Positions 1 through 11,040 of a DNA stretch of 64,000 bases are shown here, piece by piece. This DNA comes from Tricholomella constricta. Its lineage: Eukaryota; Basidiomycota; Agaricomycetes; Agaricales; Lyophyllaceae. The position numbers and the translations under genes are program-made. How positions within the stretch are numbered: the stretch's first letter is position 1; every line of letters begins with the position of its first letter. A model generated the notes under the pieces. That model ran no database searches. It was given only the letters and a program-made list of their open reading frames with translations, and was not told the DNA's origin. The stretch covers positions 496,001 through 560,000 of the forward strand of contig JAACJP010000030.1 in assembly GCA_013368375.1 (NCBI GenBank), given 5' to 3'.

Positions 1-189
1 CCTGACGATTTCCTGTAGATATACCCACGATAACTGGGCGGCTGTCATAGTCGTATGTATGAGTATCATATGCACCAGACTTGTCATAAAACAGATAACT
101 ACCCATATGTAGTTATATCCGTTAGATTCTGGGAATGGACCGATAAAGTCCATTCCGATTGAGTCCCAAGGCTTCGTCGGTACTGGGGG
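1..189 (-). pseudogene. Gypsy-1 integrase core fragment
   Basis: Read on the minus strand, this encodes the start of a Ty3/gypsy integrase core, including the stretch WDSIGMDFIGPFPES with the first catalytic aspartate. It is nearly identical to the plus-strand copy near 26140-26330, so both belong to one family, called Gypsy-1 here. The piece runs off the left edge of the window. On the other side it meets a LINE poly(A) tail, after which protease-region sequence resumes, so the reverse transcriptase and RNase H that should lie between are missing here. Confidence 0.8.
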
Positions 190-190
190 C

Positions 191-233
191 CCCGGGGTAT
201 AAATATGGATTTAAAAAAAAAAAAAAAAAAAAA
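191..233 (+). repeat. Tip of a LINE 3' tail with poly(A)
   Basis: About 20 bp (cggggtataaatatggattt) followed by about 20 A match the extreme 3' end of the LINE family seen in copies B to E. The orientation is plus, opposite to the surrounding Gypsy-1. It sits exactly where Gypsy-1 jumps from protease to integrase. Confidence 0.75.
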
Positions 234-1203
234 GCTGAGCTTGGATCCATGTAGGTGCTTGCCCTCCTTAAGAGTTTCTTGGAACTCTTCATTGGACAGT
301 AATAGTGCGGGATAATCCTTCGGTAGGCTGTTTACCGGCCTACCCTCAATATCCGGATCATCGTCATCTTCTACTGTGACTTTGAGTCATTCTTTTCGTT
401 TCTCCAGTGATCGATGGCATCTAATGCGGCCATTGGTATCCTCCAACCTGACTTTGGTCGCTGGTGTTGCGACTCCATTCACAATAACTTCGTCACAACT
501 GAAGTCGAGCACGACTTTATTCGCGTGCATGAACGGCGTGCCTATAATCACGTTGTATTGATCAAAGTTAGCAAGGTCCATATAGACCTTGCCTTTAAAT
601 CCTGGTATAACAGTCTCCACCATAGTGCCAAAAATTTACTGTAGCCCGACTTCCTTTCGTTCCAAGCTGTAGGATTAATGGGTCCTCCAGCGGGAACACT
701 CGAATGTCGGCTTGAGCGAACGACGGAGTAAGTCCGGTAGTTGTACTCCCAGAGTCCCATAGGGTCCACGCTTCATGGCCACCTACATTAATAGGTGACA
801 AGGCACTCCTTGTCCCTTAGTGGTAGTACGGGACGACCAATCTTGTCCCTTCCCATACGTACTTTCACTCTGCGAATTGGCGGCTTCTCCTTGCGTTCTT
901 CTGACGCCATTACCTCCGTCGTCGCAAACATACACTCGGCCTCATCATCCCGAGCATAGTATTCATTGTTGTAGACCTCCATGTCTACGAACTCGTCGTC
1001 CTCGTCTTCTTTGTCTGCCTCTGTATCATGGCGTCCAGTTTCTCGTCTATCTGGATCCTCAGGAGACGTATCTTTGTCATCTGCCTCGCTCGCTGCGTCA
1101 ATTGCCGCTGTATGCGCAGCCCTTATGATCGATCGCTCGTGGTTTCTTGGGCTTCTTGCAATCTTTTGCAAAGTGCCCTATTCCTCCACAGTTGAAACAC
1201 ACC
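234..1203 (-). pseudogene. Gypsy-1 zinc knuckle and aspartic protease region
   Basis: The minus strand encodes a CCHC zinc knuckle at 1158-1199 (CFNCGGIGHFAKDC, pattern CX2CX4HX4C). An acidic linker follows at about 1080-900. Then comes a retropepsin-like domain with the active-site motif WTLWDSGSTT near 760 and a VIIGTPFMH segment near 545, where the flap and C-terminal part of the domain would lie. The acidic lead into reverse transcriptase ends at 234. Reading frames shift several times (about 1170, 800 and 620), so no continuous product is possible. By family knowledge this is the gag/protease junction of a Ty3/gypsy polyprotein, where the knuckle binds RNA and the protease matures Gag-Pol. 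Confidence 0.75.
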
Positions 1204-3570
1204 TCGCCAGGTGGGTGATTGTGGTGGTCGAGGTTCTTCGTGTGATCGTGGTGGGGATGATCTCCAGTCCTCACCACTAGTTTATTGATGTGGGGCTTGT
1301 GATCTCCACGTCCTGGTTGTTCCTGAACCGCGGGCTTGGTGTACGACTTCTCATTAGCTGCGCCATACGGATGTCAGAACTTGTTGTAATTGTATTGTGG
1401 GGCATTTCCTCGCCCCCCGTCTGGTTTCCTTGGCTGACTCGATTGAGTTTGTTGAGCGGATATATTCCGCTCAAAATAATCAGCCGTTTTCTGGGCTGCT
1501 TAATATGCTAAGCCCAGAGCTAAGAACTCTTGTGCTGTGTTAATTTCGGGTGATATGATAACCTGTCATCGAATAGCGACTTCCGCATCTTACGCAGAAG
1601 CGTCTTGAGGAATTTCTCCAAGAACATCCAATCGTCCGTTCTCGCTGCCATGTTCATGGTGTGATCAACAAGGTCGTCATACAGACCTTGTATGCCTTTG
1701 CTCGCCGAATAGGTAACAGCGTTAAAGTCGTTACGAGCGTCCTGCATGGTTGAGGGCAACACGAACTGGTCGTACAGCCCTAGGATGACGTCTTTAAACG
1801 TCCAGGATTGCTTCTCGCGGTTCACATGTATAACGTGGCGATTGTACCACTTCCAAGCTTCACCATTAAGAAACGCGGATGTTATCAGAACACGCTCTTG
1901 GTCGCATTCTGCTCCTCCAAACTGGCTCACGGCCAGCATAACGACAAGGCTCAACAGCCATTCTTCCAGTTCGCTGAACGTCGCACTTCCACTGTAAGTG
2001 CCTATGGACTTTGAATCCGCACGACGAGATTTCATCCTGTCAGGAAGCAATAGTTGTACCGCCAGGCGCTCGTGTATCAGTTGATGCAACCATTCGTGCA
2101 TCTTAGTCTTATGCTGCTCCCGGCAGCATGTATCCCGTCCACAATTGATTGACTCCTGCGGATCAGATCAGGCATTGAGTAGCCTCGACTTTGAGATCGA
2201 GGCTGTACATAGGCAGTGGGTTCACTTATACGAACCTGCATGTCTTGACGGCCGTTAGCCGTCGCCGTCGTATTATGTTTTCCGACGGCCCCAGTTCCCA
2301 GTCCACCATCCGAACCTTGAGTTTGCGAGGCCCATTGCCTCGCCATCTCATCCACGGGCATATGTCCTTCAAAGACGACTCCTTGATCGTCATAATTCAT
2401 GAACTTGCTCCATGATAGATCAGTGTTTCTCAAACGCTGATATGCGACTCGGTTGTTCCAATCTTTCGCTAATGGAACACGACCATCCTTCGCTTCCATA
2501 GGTACTTGAATAGCTGGCGTGCTTTTGTTGCCAGCTGGTTGCATGATTGTATCCTTACGCTCAGTGGGTAGGTCTAACGTAGACTCACTAACAGGGGCTC
2601 ATTTGGATCCCTGTGGTTGCGCAAGGTGCTCCTCACGAGTCATTCTTTCGTGTTCCGCTGCCGCCGCCCAACGACGATAATCGTCGTCGGATTCTCCTAA
2701 CTGCCGCGCTTGATGCAGCGCCGATACTGCCATGGCCGCCTCATCAAGGGGCTGATTCGATCCCGAGGCCACTGCTTGAGGCGTGAAAAGGTCGTCCCAA
2801 TGACCTTTTCCTTTGTTGAGGGGCGCTTTCTTAGTTACGGGTGTCCCAGCAATTGAACTGACTGCTGAATTTGAAGTTCCCTTAGGGTACTTCTTCCTGT
2901 ATTCCGTAAATACTACGGACAGCACTTCCAAGTATCGGCCGGCATAATCTTGTGCGACCATTTCTCCAACTACTTGTGCTCCGGTTGATCGTAGAACGAG
3001 CCTATCAGCTCGTTCCTCCAGTCGCCTTCGTCGATGCTCGCTAAGGACATTGGTGGTGTCCCAGAATTGCTTTACTTGTAACGCAAGCAATTCCAGGTCA
3101 CTGGATTCCTCTTTGTTGGCATCGGGGTCGGACAAATCGTCTTCGTCCGACTCCATCTTGACTATGTTCAGAATAGAGGCCCCGAACGCTCTGTTTGAGA
3201 GACGGCTGTCTGGCCATCTGCTTGTGGTAGTAGAGCCAGGTCGTTGTGACCTGGCCAATTCGTCTGCCCAGCTCCCAGGCACATTGGTGTGTATTGTCGG
3301 CCAAAGTCCCTCCTCTTCTGGTCCTAGGGTATTCTGCGCTGGTGGACTTTGTCCACCAGCTGCTAATCCGACTTCCACTGGTTGCAGTGGAAGTTGTGAT
3401 GGGAGATGCGCTGTGAGCGCATCCTCGGGCACCGGAGTTCAGCTCTTTCCGGATGTGGGTGTTGGTGTCATCGGGTTTGGGTCTCGTGGGTTCTTTTGAT
3501 GATGGTTGTAGGAAATAAAATTTGGGTTTGCATGACTGCATGGGTACGCAGCAATAGAAAGCAAGGTAGC
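1204..3570 (-). pseudogene. Gypsy-1 gag (copy 1)
   Basis: Three consecutive minus-strand open stretches (about 3432-2599, 2544-2077 and 2101-1520) form one broken gag gene. The first is Pro/Ser/acid-rich. The last carries the retrotransposon capsid-type segment with AFLNGEAWKWYNRHV and the FLKTLLRKMRK region, which leads into the zinc knuckle at 1158-1199. The second copy at 56338-58480 is colinear and similar throughout, so the frame breaks are decay in this copy, not introns. The product would be the structural Gag of a Ty3/gypsy element. Start codon choice is uncertain, because upstream frames near 3541 are shifted relative to the second copy. Confidence 0.75.
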
Positions 3571-3579
3571 TTAAAAAAA

Positions 3580-3757
3580 TGTAACGGAGTTACAGAATTG
3601 GGAACCTTGCTGTTCACGCTAGACGTAAGCTTGACAAGTCTGTCGATTGCTACGTATAGGTGTACAACATTGTTTATACTTATTTAATATAATTCATTGA
3701 ATTAAATAGGCAACACCAGAAGGTGTTGCCAAACAATAGCGTAATCGTCTCAATAAG
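3580..3757 (-). repeat. Gypsy-1 5' LTR, truncated by LINE A
   Basis: This matches 58491-58670 closely, including tgtaacggagttacag at its inner edge and the hairpin-like ggcaacaccagaaggtgttgcc. The outer end, present at 58671-58711 in the other copy, is missing because LINE A sequence starts at 3758. Confidence 0.7.
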
Positions 3758-3939
3758 TACATGATATATCTACAGTGACAGTAATGGAGCCAGACTGCGA
3801 CCGGGCGCCTATAAATAGGTCATGGGTGGTTTGTCCAAACAAGTTGGAAACCTGTTGCCCTGGTGTGGCCTCCTCATGGAGGGGGTTCATGGGCTCAGTA
3901 ACAACAGAGGTGTTTGCCTCCGCGTCCATCACAGAAGAT

Positions 3940-6715
3940 TTAACTCGCTTCTGTAATGAGCGTGCCATACTTGCAAGATATGGCGCAGGGGTGGAATTCC
4001 TCCCCTCTGAACAGACCATGCCGTGTACTCATGAGTGAGAGCATTGGATGGGTGTTCAGGAGTGTATGAGTCTGGGCAAAAGGGTGATCAACCAGTTTTT
4101 TGATGTGCAGATGGACAGGTGGTAGGCCTGCAAGGGTCTCCACCCCTCCACCAGGAGATGTGCAAAATGCACCAAGTATCCAGAGCGCCTTGCATTGCAT
4201 CTGTGCAAGTGACTTCATTACCATTTTGTTACGAGCGCCTTTATATGTCCATAATCTGCCCCCGTACGTGGCCAAGGGCAGTACACAGGCGCGGTAGTGG
4301 AGACGTTTTTGAGAGGGGGTGATCCCCCACGATGAGTTGCCGAGCATCACCATGGCTTTCACCGTGATGAGTGACTTGGTAGCATAGTATTTGACATGGT
4401 CTTTGAATGTAAGACCTCTGTCGAAATAGAACCCAAGGTAGCGCCAGACGCGCTTTGGCTTGAGTGGGGTGTCCTCAGCCTAAGTCAATCGATGGGTGGT
4501 CATCGGTTGCTTTGCGGGAGAAATGAAAGACTTCAGTTTTGTTGTGTTCAAGGAGTAAACCAATTGCATCCACCAGTTCATTGATGACTGCGTTGGCTTC
4601 CTTAAGTTTAATGAGATTTGTATTTCATGTTTTAGATTGGACAATGAGGGAGCCATCATCCACGTATGACATTAGAGTGCAGAGGTCCACCTTGATTCTC
4701 TTCTGGAAAATTCTCATCACTGGCACAAGGTACAGTGCTGAGAGGATTGGAGACAGAGCAGACCCTTGGCCAACCCAGACATCAGCGCGCATCCTGGGCG
4801 AGGACTCTGTGTTCCACGCATAGGAAGTGTAACGATCCACTAGGTAGGATTGAAAGAAGTTAACAATAGCCGGGGAGAAGCCTAGCCTCTCCAGCGTTGC
4901 GATAAGAACCTCATGGTTCAAGGAGGGAAAGAATTGCACCAGATCAAAGGCCACAACACTTGTTTTCAATCCACGGGCCCAGCCTGTCTTGACGATGTGG
5001 GTAAGGTACACCCCAGCATCTTCAGTGGAGTGCTGACGCACTCCTCCGAACTGGTTGGGATGGAAGATACCATGCTTTGCTGCTTCAAACTGCATACGGT
5101 TTGCGAGCATTTTCTCAAACAGCTTCCCGAGCGTGTTCAATAGCACAATAGGCCTGAATGCTTTGGAAGCGGAATATGAGGGCTTGTTCGGTTTTGAGAG
5201 AATAACCGAGCGAGACTCTTTGAAGTGAGATGGCCAGTAACTCACGCGGAGGCAGGCACTGGCAATCTTGGTGAACTTGTCAGCAACATCGTTGTCAATG
5301 ACAAGTTTTTTGAGCTGGTACCAGGTCAAATGATCTGGTCCCGGCGCAGACGTGTTTGAACACTTTGCTAATTCTTCCCGGAGTTCTGCAGTGCTGAAGT
5401 CCACCCACTCGCGCGGGGGTTCTTGCTCCACTTCCTCCAGTACTTCCACTTTGACTGGTCGATCTGACGCAGCATTATATGTGGCGTGAAGGGCCTGCCA
5501 AAAGTCATCCATCGTATTACAGGGTGCTTCGTTGTAGCGAATTGCCTCGTATGTTGGGAGGTTGCGTTGCTTGGTCCAGTTCATCAGGTCCCAAGGTCGC
5601 TTGTTCTTGGTGGCAATGGTTTCGATGCGTTCATCGAAAAATTGCCGTTTAGCCGCCTTTGTGGCGCGCCTAAGAGCCCCATAGTCTGCAGGGGACCGCG
5701 ACTGTCTGTACTGCCTCATCGCAGTGGCGCAGTCAGCATTCCACCAGGCTTTTGACCGGGTGTTCACTTTGACTGTTTTGGCATTTGAGTTCCATGCGTC
5801 GTTGCAAGCTCTTGCAAGGCCTGCAATCAGGTCTTCTAGAGCGTCGCGTGTGTCAATATTGGAGATGTCCATTGACTTAATGTAGATGAGCAGTGCTTGT
5901 AGAAACGATGATTCCTCTTCGCTTCCTTTGGGCATTGCCAGCCTTTCTGAAGCTACTTCTGTAGCACGGATAGGGAGGGTTACGCAGAGTGGTGCATGGT
6001 CCGAAGGGCCAATCCAGTCTGTGCGCACCTCGTGTGTAAGTCCTACCAAGCGGTCTTGTGGTAGGAACATAAGGTCAATTACCGAGGGCACAAGGCCCCT
6101 GGCGTGGGGGAAGTGCGTGGGCGTCCTAACAGGTTGCACACTTACTTCCACCCCGAGGTCAGACGCAGCGTCAATCAGTGACGTTGCAACATGATTGTTG
6201 CCTTCGTGTCGGGAGTCCCAGACAGATGAATGGCAGTTGAAGTCGCCTGCCATGCACTGAAGCTGTGGCAGGCGTTCTACGTTGTCGCACAGCCAGTTAA
6301 TGGCTGTGGAGCTTTGGTCTGAATAGACATTGATATAGTGTAGAGGAGTGTTGTCTTCACCCCACAACGTGAGCACCAGGATGTCCCTGTGATCTGCAAG
6401 GTCTGTGCGAAACGCGGGTCGCATTGCTGCTAGCCGTTTGTTCACATAAGTCATGACTCGTGGTCTATCGTCCTCGCCTTTCGGGCGCCGGAAGATGACC
6501 ATCCAGTCTGGATGAATTGGTGGACCAACCACTGCCTCCCCTTCCGGGTTGGTAGCTGAGACGGTGCGCCGTATGAAGTTCCATGGAGGTTCTTGAATCA
6601 ATAAGAGGTCGAATGACGACTTGCGTTCTTCCAGAATGTTTGAAACCAGCTCATAGTTTCGATTTACGTTCTGGGACAGTATGGATATACGTGATATAGT
6701 TGTTGTACTAGGCAT
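3940..6715 (-). pseudogene. LINE A ORF2: APE endonuclease and reverse transcriptase, broken
   Basis: The ATG at 6715 opens a long frame to 4625. Residues 1-230 form an APE-type endonuclease (LSQNVNRN, LLIQEPPW, AGDFNCHSSVW, GPSDHAPL). Residues from about 430 form the reverse transcriptase, with SAPGPDHLTWYQLKKL, FRPIVLLNTLGKLFEKMLANR, FDLVQFFPSLNHE and the catalytic YVDD just before the stop. The stop is TGA where copy E has TGG, right after the YVDD motif. Homology continues in shifted frames through the thumb region to about 3940. The RNase H and terminal zinc finger found in copies B, C and E are essentially absent. The enzyme would nick target DNA and reverse-transcribe the RNA in the nucleus. 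Confidence 0.85.
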
Positions 6716-6729
6716 AGGTAACAACTGTA

Positions 6730-8712
6730 TTACGATGAAGTATGCATATTAGGACGATTGCGCCTAGAAATTGCATCAGCAGGAGATCGAGAGTGCTGTA
6801 AGTGTTTGCTTACTGCGTCTCGTTCGTATCTGCCCTTGATCCACTCGGGCTCAAATCGGTGTCGGAAATACGGGCAGGTCTTTGCATTCGCAAGATGCTC
6901 ACCGCCGCAGTTCACGCACTTGGGGGGATGCGGGCAATCCTCGTCGGGGTGCGTCGCTTCAACAGGAGGGTTTTCTTTGGGCTTCGCTTTGCAGCAACTG
7001 CCCAACACCCGGTGGTATTGCAAACCGTGGGGGCCCCCACAGTGCGCGCAAATATTGCGGTTCAAGGAGCATCGTGTGTCGATGTGGCCCCATTTCCAGC
7101 AACGTTGACACTGAGGCGTGCCAGGACGCTTCTCAGCAGGTCGGATCATGCAGATCTGGCCACCAAACGACAAGCGTTTGTTGACGAGCTGCTTGAGGTT
7201 GGCCCCAGACTGGGTGTCCCAGATGTCGAACCACACCGTGCAGGAATCCGACGCCGGCGAGTTCCTCGAAACCCGGGGCTTGGATGCAAGGTGGAAGTTC
7301 TTGGTGACAGGATCTTGACATATGCGCGATTCGACGAGATCCTGCGTGATAGGTGCCCCGCCCACCTTCTGGAAGAAGGGGATGTTGACGATCTTCAAAT
7401 AGGAGCGCGACGCTGGGATTTCCGCCGTGACCTTTGTGTTTGCTGGGAACCAAGAGCGCGCCGCGTCGATAACGACGGGCAGGTCCTCGGCTGTGGGGGT
7501 GGATTGTGTAGCAAGTACGATGCCTCCCATGCCTGTAAAGGCTTGGGCGACGCGCAGACGACGGCGGTTGGATGCCAGTCGATTGTTAAGAGGGGTGACA
7601 ACCGTTTCAAGGTTGCTCGTGAACGTGGCCTCTGCATACACAATGATCTGCATACGAGAGGGACCGCGGGTCGTTGACTTCACCCGTTTAGAGGGTGGAG
7701 GTGAGGATGGGGAACCCGCAGAACGCTTTACGTTCTGTTGGTACAAAGTCGAGATCTCTGAGGCAGAGAGCTCGGGGAACACCTTAGCAAGAGCAAGGAT
7801 GCCCTCCACTGAAGTGTTTGTTGTAGGTGCTGGCGTTTTGGCAGGTGCCCGACGCGCAGCAGCAGCGAACGTTCCCCCAGGGAGAGGGCGCGAATGGCGA
7901 GGGATAGGGGGTGGGGGACCTCCTGGAGTGGGGCGCGCGTAGCTGCGCTTAAGGACAGGCTTAGTGGCTGCAGGAGCCGCATCAGTCTGTTTGGAGTTCG
8001 GTGTAGCTGGGGGCTTCGCGCCCTCGCGCTGCTTGCCCTTAGCTGCAGAAGAAGTCGACGGACCCGCTCCCCCGGATGGTGCAGGGAACGGGGGCGACGG
8101 TAGTGGGTTCCCTGGGTAGGGAACGTGAAGAATACACGCATCGCGCACTGCACACAGTGTCTCGATGGTGCGGGGGTCGTTGCCAGCATCTTTGGCAAGG
8201 AGATTGATCAGGCCTAGATCAGCAGCGCCCTCGAAGAGCTCTGTGATGCGATGGGCCAGTGCGACGCACATTTGTGCGGTAAGGGGCGATGTAGAGCGCT
8301 CCCGGTAGTGGAGCCACTCCTTGATCGATAAGAGGGAATCGAAGACGGCCTTGGCATCGCTGTTGATGTCCCCATCACCTCCAGTGAGGCCTATGGGGGA
8401 CCCGTCGCCTGATTGTCCATAGAATGCAACAGGGTCATCTGTATGCATGGGTGTACTGTCCCTGCTCACCTGGGACGCGTTTTCATCGTCAGCATCGTCC
8501 GATCCGTCCTTATCTCCCTTCCAACGCTTTGGGTCGGGTGTTGGGGCAGAGGGCGACGCTGGTCGCGATGATTTCATCGAGGGAGGCGCCGCGGGCGCCT
8601 GGGGGCGTTGGGAGGTGGTTTCGAGGTCATCCCCCCCCCAATCCATTGGATCCACTGGGATCTCCGGGGATCCTGGTGGTGTAGTAGTGAAAAAGGCGTC
8701 AGAGCTGCTCAT
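6730..8712 (-). CDS. LINE A ORF1, gag-like RNA-binding protein
   Basis: An uninterrupted 660-residue frame starts at the ATG at 8712. The open frame extends further upstream, but only through non-ATG codons. The first half is Pro/Ser/Ala-rich and low-complexity, with short basic tracts. The C-terminal third carries a compact domain and then zinc knuckles, including CQRCWKWGHIDTRC and CVNCGGEHLANAKTC, with a further Cys/His run between them. This is the usual ORF1 design of Tad1/I-type LINEs, whose product coats the element RNA and carries it to the target. The stop lies about 15 bp before the ORF2 ATG, so ORF2 is probably translated by reinitiation or a similar mechanism. Among the six LINE copies here this is the only complete ORF1. 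Copies B, D, E and F keep fragments of it. Confidence 0.85.
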   Translation of the reverse strand: MSSSDAFFTTTPPGSPEIPVDPMDWGGDDLETTSQRPQAPAAPPSMKSSRPASPSAPTPDPKRWKGDKDGSDDADDENASQVSRDSTPMHTDDPVAFYGQSGDGSPIGLTGGDGDINSDAKAVFDSLLSIKEWLHYRERSTSPLTAQMCVALAHRITELFEGAADLGLINLLAKDAGNDPRTIETLCAVRDACILHVPYPGNPLPSPPFPAPSGGAGPSTSSAAKGKQREGAKPPATPNSKQTDAAPAATKPVLKRSYARPTPGGPPPPIPRHSRPLPGGTFAAAARRAPAKTPAPTTNTSVEGILALAKVFPELSASEISTLYQQNVKRSAGSPSSPPPSKRVKSTTRGPSRMQIIVYAEATFTSNLETVVTPLNNRLASNRRRLRVAQAFTGMGGIVLATQSTPTAEDLPVVIDAARSWFPANTKVTAEIPASRSYLKIVNIPFFQKVGGAPITQDLVESRICQDPVTKNFHLASKPRVSRNSPASDSCTVWFDIWDTQSGANLKQLVNKRLSFGGQICMIRPAEKRPGTPQCQRCWKWGHIDTRCSLNRNICAHCGGPHGLQYHRVLGSCCKAKPKENPPVEATHPDEDCPHPPKCVNCGGEHLANAKTCPYFRHRFEPEWIKGRYERDAVSKHLQHSRSPADAISRRNRPNMHTSS

Positions 8713-8825
8713 AGGTGCAGATCTGACTGAGATCGAGCGAGAAATAGAGGCTAGAGAGGCTAGAAGAGGTTGCGAGGTTGCGACTTGTGGCTGTGCATGT
8801 GGTGGTGCTGGATCAAGAAGCGATA

Positions 8826-9334
8826 CATAGATTATGGTACAAGAAAACAAGAAATTTAGCTAGGTATATATCTACCTACACAACACGTGAAAACTACCAC
8901 GCCAGCGCCATCATCACAACCCCCGCACTGCCGCGTCCTCTCGAAGCCGCACACCATGATCATGTGATAGTCATGCGACAAGATTTCCAATAAAAGCTCG
9001 GAATTGAGGCTGAATATATTTTCAAAATGATCAGGATAAATTCGCCACTCAAATATCACTGATTATAAAGATAAATCCGTCATTGATATTCACAATATGA
9101 TCAAGTTGATATCCACCATCAATAGAGTGATCAGATTTTAAAAAAACTCCAAATATAACCGAGAAGTAAATTGAGATCTTATCACTAAGATAATCTTGAT
9201 AAAGGCCTAGACCATATGGTGACTATTTGTTTGAACTTATCAGAAACTTATTCACGCTTTGACCATTGGATTGATGGTAGATCATGATTTAAAATATGAT
9301 CAAAATAAAATCAGAATAAAATAGGTGTTATTTT
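8826..9334. other. AT-rich spacer without a recognisable gene
   Basis: About 500 bp lie between the LINE A 5' end and the copia fragment. The composition changes sharply to AT-rich from about 8985. The motif tgatca/atgatca recurs many times (for example near 9030, 9097, 9128 and 9300), giving a loosely repetitive texture. No open frame looks coding. It could be the remnant of an LTR or of subterminal transposon DNA, but I cannot assign it. Confidence 0.5.
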
Positions 9335-11040
9335 GGGCTTCTCCCCGCGGTGTCCAGCCAATCACTTTCCTGTTCTCATCGTACTTCAGCGCGAATGTCC
9401 ATCGGTTTTTCATGGTCCTGGCGTCTTCGGGGCATTCAACCAGCTTCCAGACCTTCTGCTCGTGCATCTGTCCTATCTCCTCATCCATGGGACCCTTCCA
9501 TAGGTCAGGATGAGTCATCTCCTCAGAGCAGGACTTAGGTAGCCAGTCATCGGCGTTGGTGTCGTCGGCAGTAGCAGAGAGTGCGGTTCCGGTGGATTTT
9601 TTTCTTCTCGGGCCCAGTCCAGTCCCTTAGCTGCAGCTACAGCTGCTGCTTCCCCATGTCAATCTCTAGTATGGTGGCAGATGCGGTCTTTGTCCTGGTG
9701 GAGTGTCTCAGCTCGACGGGTTCGGCGGGTGCTGGCCTATCATCCTCCTTGTTGTTGGGTGCTGGTGTGGCTGGCCTGTCTGCGGTCTCGATGAGGGTGT
9801 CAGTGCCGTCGTCGTCTCTCTCATCTGAGGTAGTGCAGTTTGCTTAGCCCTTCTCAAAGATGACATCACAGGATCTAAAAATACATCTGGTTGATCAGTC
9901 CAGGATTTTGTAATCCCCGGGGCCGGAGTAACCGATCAGGACGCCTTTGATCCACATTAATTTGCTCCCGTTGTCCTCTTTTGGTACCTTTGCATACGCG
10001 ATGCAGCCGAACAGTCTCAGGTATGCGACATCTGGCTTCCTCCCCTCTCTGATCTCATGCGGCGTCTTCCCTGCATGTCGCAAGCTCAGTATGAAGTCTG
10101 AGACGTGGATAGCTGTCGCCATGGCCTCACCCCAATAGTAGGCTGGTAGGCCCGAGCCATTGATCATACTGTGTCCTCTATCCAGGGTCGTGCGGTTCAT
10201 GTGTTCGACTACCCCGTTTGCGGCGGAGGAGTGGGAAGCTGTGGTCTCATGCTTTATGTTGAACTTGGTGGTGTAGGTGGACCAGATGGAGTTAATGAAC
10301 TCCAGTCCTTCGTCAGTACACACCACAAGCAGTTTCTTGCCTGTCTGTTGCTCTGACTCCACATGGTACGCTTCTAGGACCGCTCCCGTTGTCTCCATCG
10401 TCTTGTCTGCCAGGAACCACCCCTTCACCCCCGCTCCTCCACAGCCAAGCATCATGTAGTACTTTCCGCTTGTAGCTTTGACGCATGCAGGGCCCCAGAG
10501 GTCGAAGCTGACCCTTTGGTTCAGTTTGCTCACAGGGATCACTTCCTCATCAAAGGCACGGCACGTTTGCTTCCCCATTATGCAATTTTCGCACCTCCCA
10601 TTCACTGACAACTTTGTCACGTCTAGGCCCTTGACCATTTCACTTCGGACCATCTCGCGAAGGATGCTCTCCCCCACATGTCCCAATCGGCAGTGCCACA
10701 TTTCCATGCTGGGCGTGTCAAGGACGGTGCCGACATCGCTATCGGTTTCACGACAAGTTTGATCCTGTACATTGTCTCATCGTGGCATTTTCTGTGCATG
10801 AAGGGTTGGCCGGTGGGGTCGCAGAAGGTTGCGCCTGTGCCGTCAAACATAGTGGTACAGCCTTTCCTCCCAAGGCAACCGATCGATATGAGGTTGTGTT
10901 CGAGGTGAGGTGCGTGGAGGGTGTCGTCGAATGTAAGTTTGATGGTCTCGCCGTCAAGTTCCACGTATTTTTGGACCCTTCCTTTTTCCTGTATTGTGAA
11001 GGCTCCGCCGCTCGCTGTGGTACCAGTGTCATTTGCCCTT
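9335..11040 (-). pseudogene. Copia pol fragment: integrase to start of reverse transcriptase
   Basis: The minus strand encodes, in order, a post-protease segment (LEHNLISIGCLGRKGC), a GAG-pre-integrase domain with H/C zinc ligands (WHCRLGHV ... CENCIMGKQ), and an integrase core with FDLWGP, VVCTDEGLEF and VVEHMNRT supplying the D-D-E type residues. The linker ends in RSCDVIF, and the first part of a Ty1/copia reverse transcriptase follows (WKGPMDEEIGQMHEQKVWKLVE, with NRWTFALKYD). It stops abruptly at 9335 in AT-rich DNA. A long uninterrupted frame covers 10707-9895, and frameshifts lie on either side. The upstream end is joined at about 11040 to gag sequence of an unrelated gypsy family. Neither LTR is visible. 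Confidence 0.85.

Larger units (their letters stand above)
3758..8825 (-). mobile_element. LINE A: Tad1-like non-LTR retrotransposon, nearly full length
   Basis: Reading leftwards there is the 5' end (common to copies D and E, ggtggtgctggatcaagaag on the plus strand), then ORF1, then ORF2 with endonuclease and reverse transcriptase. Most of the RNase H is missing. The domain order (gag-like ORF1 with zinc knuckles, APE endonuclease, RT, RNase H, terminal CCHC) is that of the fungal Tad1/I group. The 3' end is scrambled: at 3758-3830 one piece of the 3' UTR is in normal orientation and the adjacent piece is inverted, and there is no poly(T). I found no target duplication. Confidence 0.85.

Noticed and set aside
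820..1280. Plus-strand open frames opposite the Gypsy-1 protease region
   Set aside because: They are antisense shadows of a compositionally biased minus-strand gene. No domain, and the real motifs are on the minus strand.
3406..3687. Plus-strand frame across the Gypsy-1 leader
   Set aside because: It spans the LTR edge and is not conserved as protein between the two Gypsy-1 copies.
6802..7942. Long plus-strand open frames opposite LINE A ORF1
   Set aside because: The minus strand encodes zinc knuckles and a full ORF1. The plus frames follow from its GC bias.
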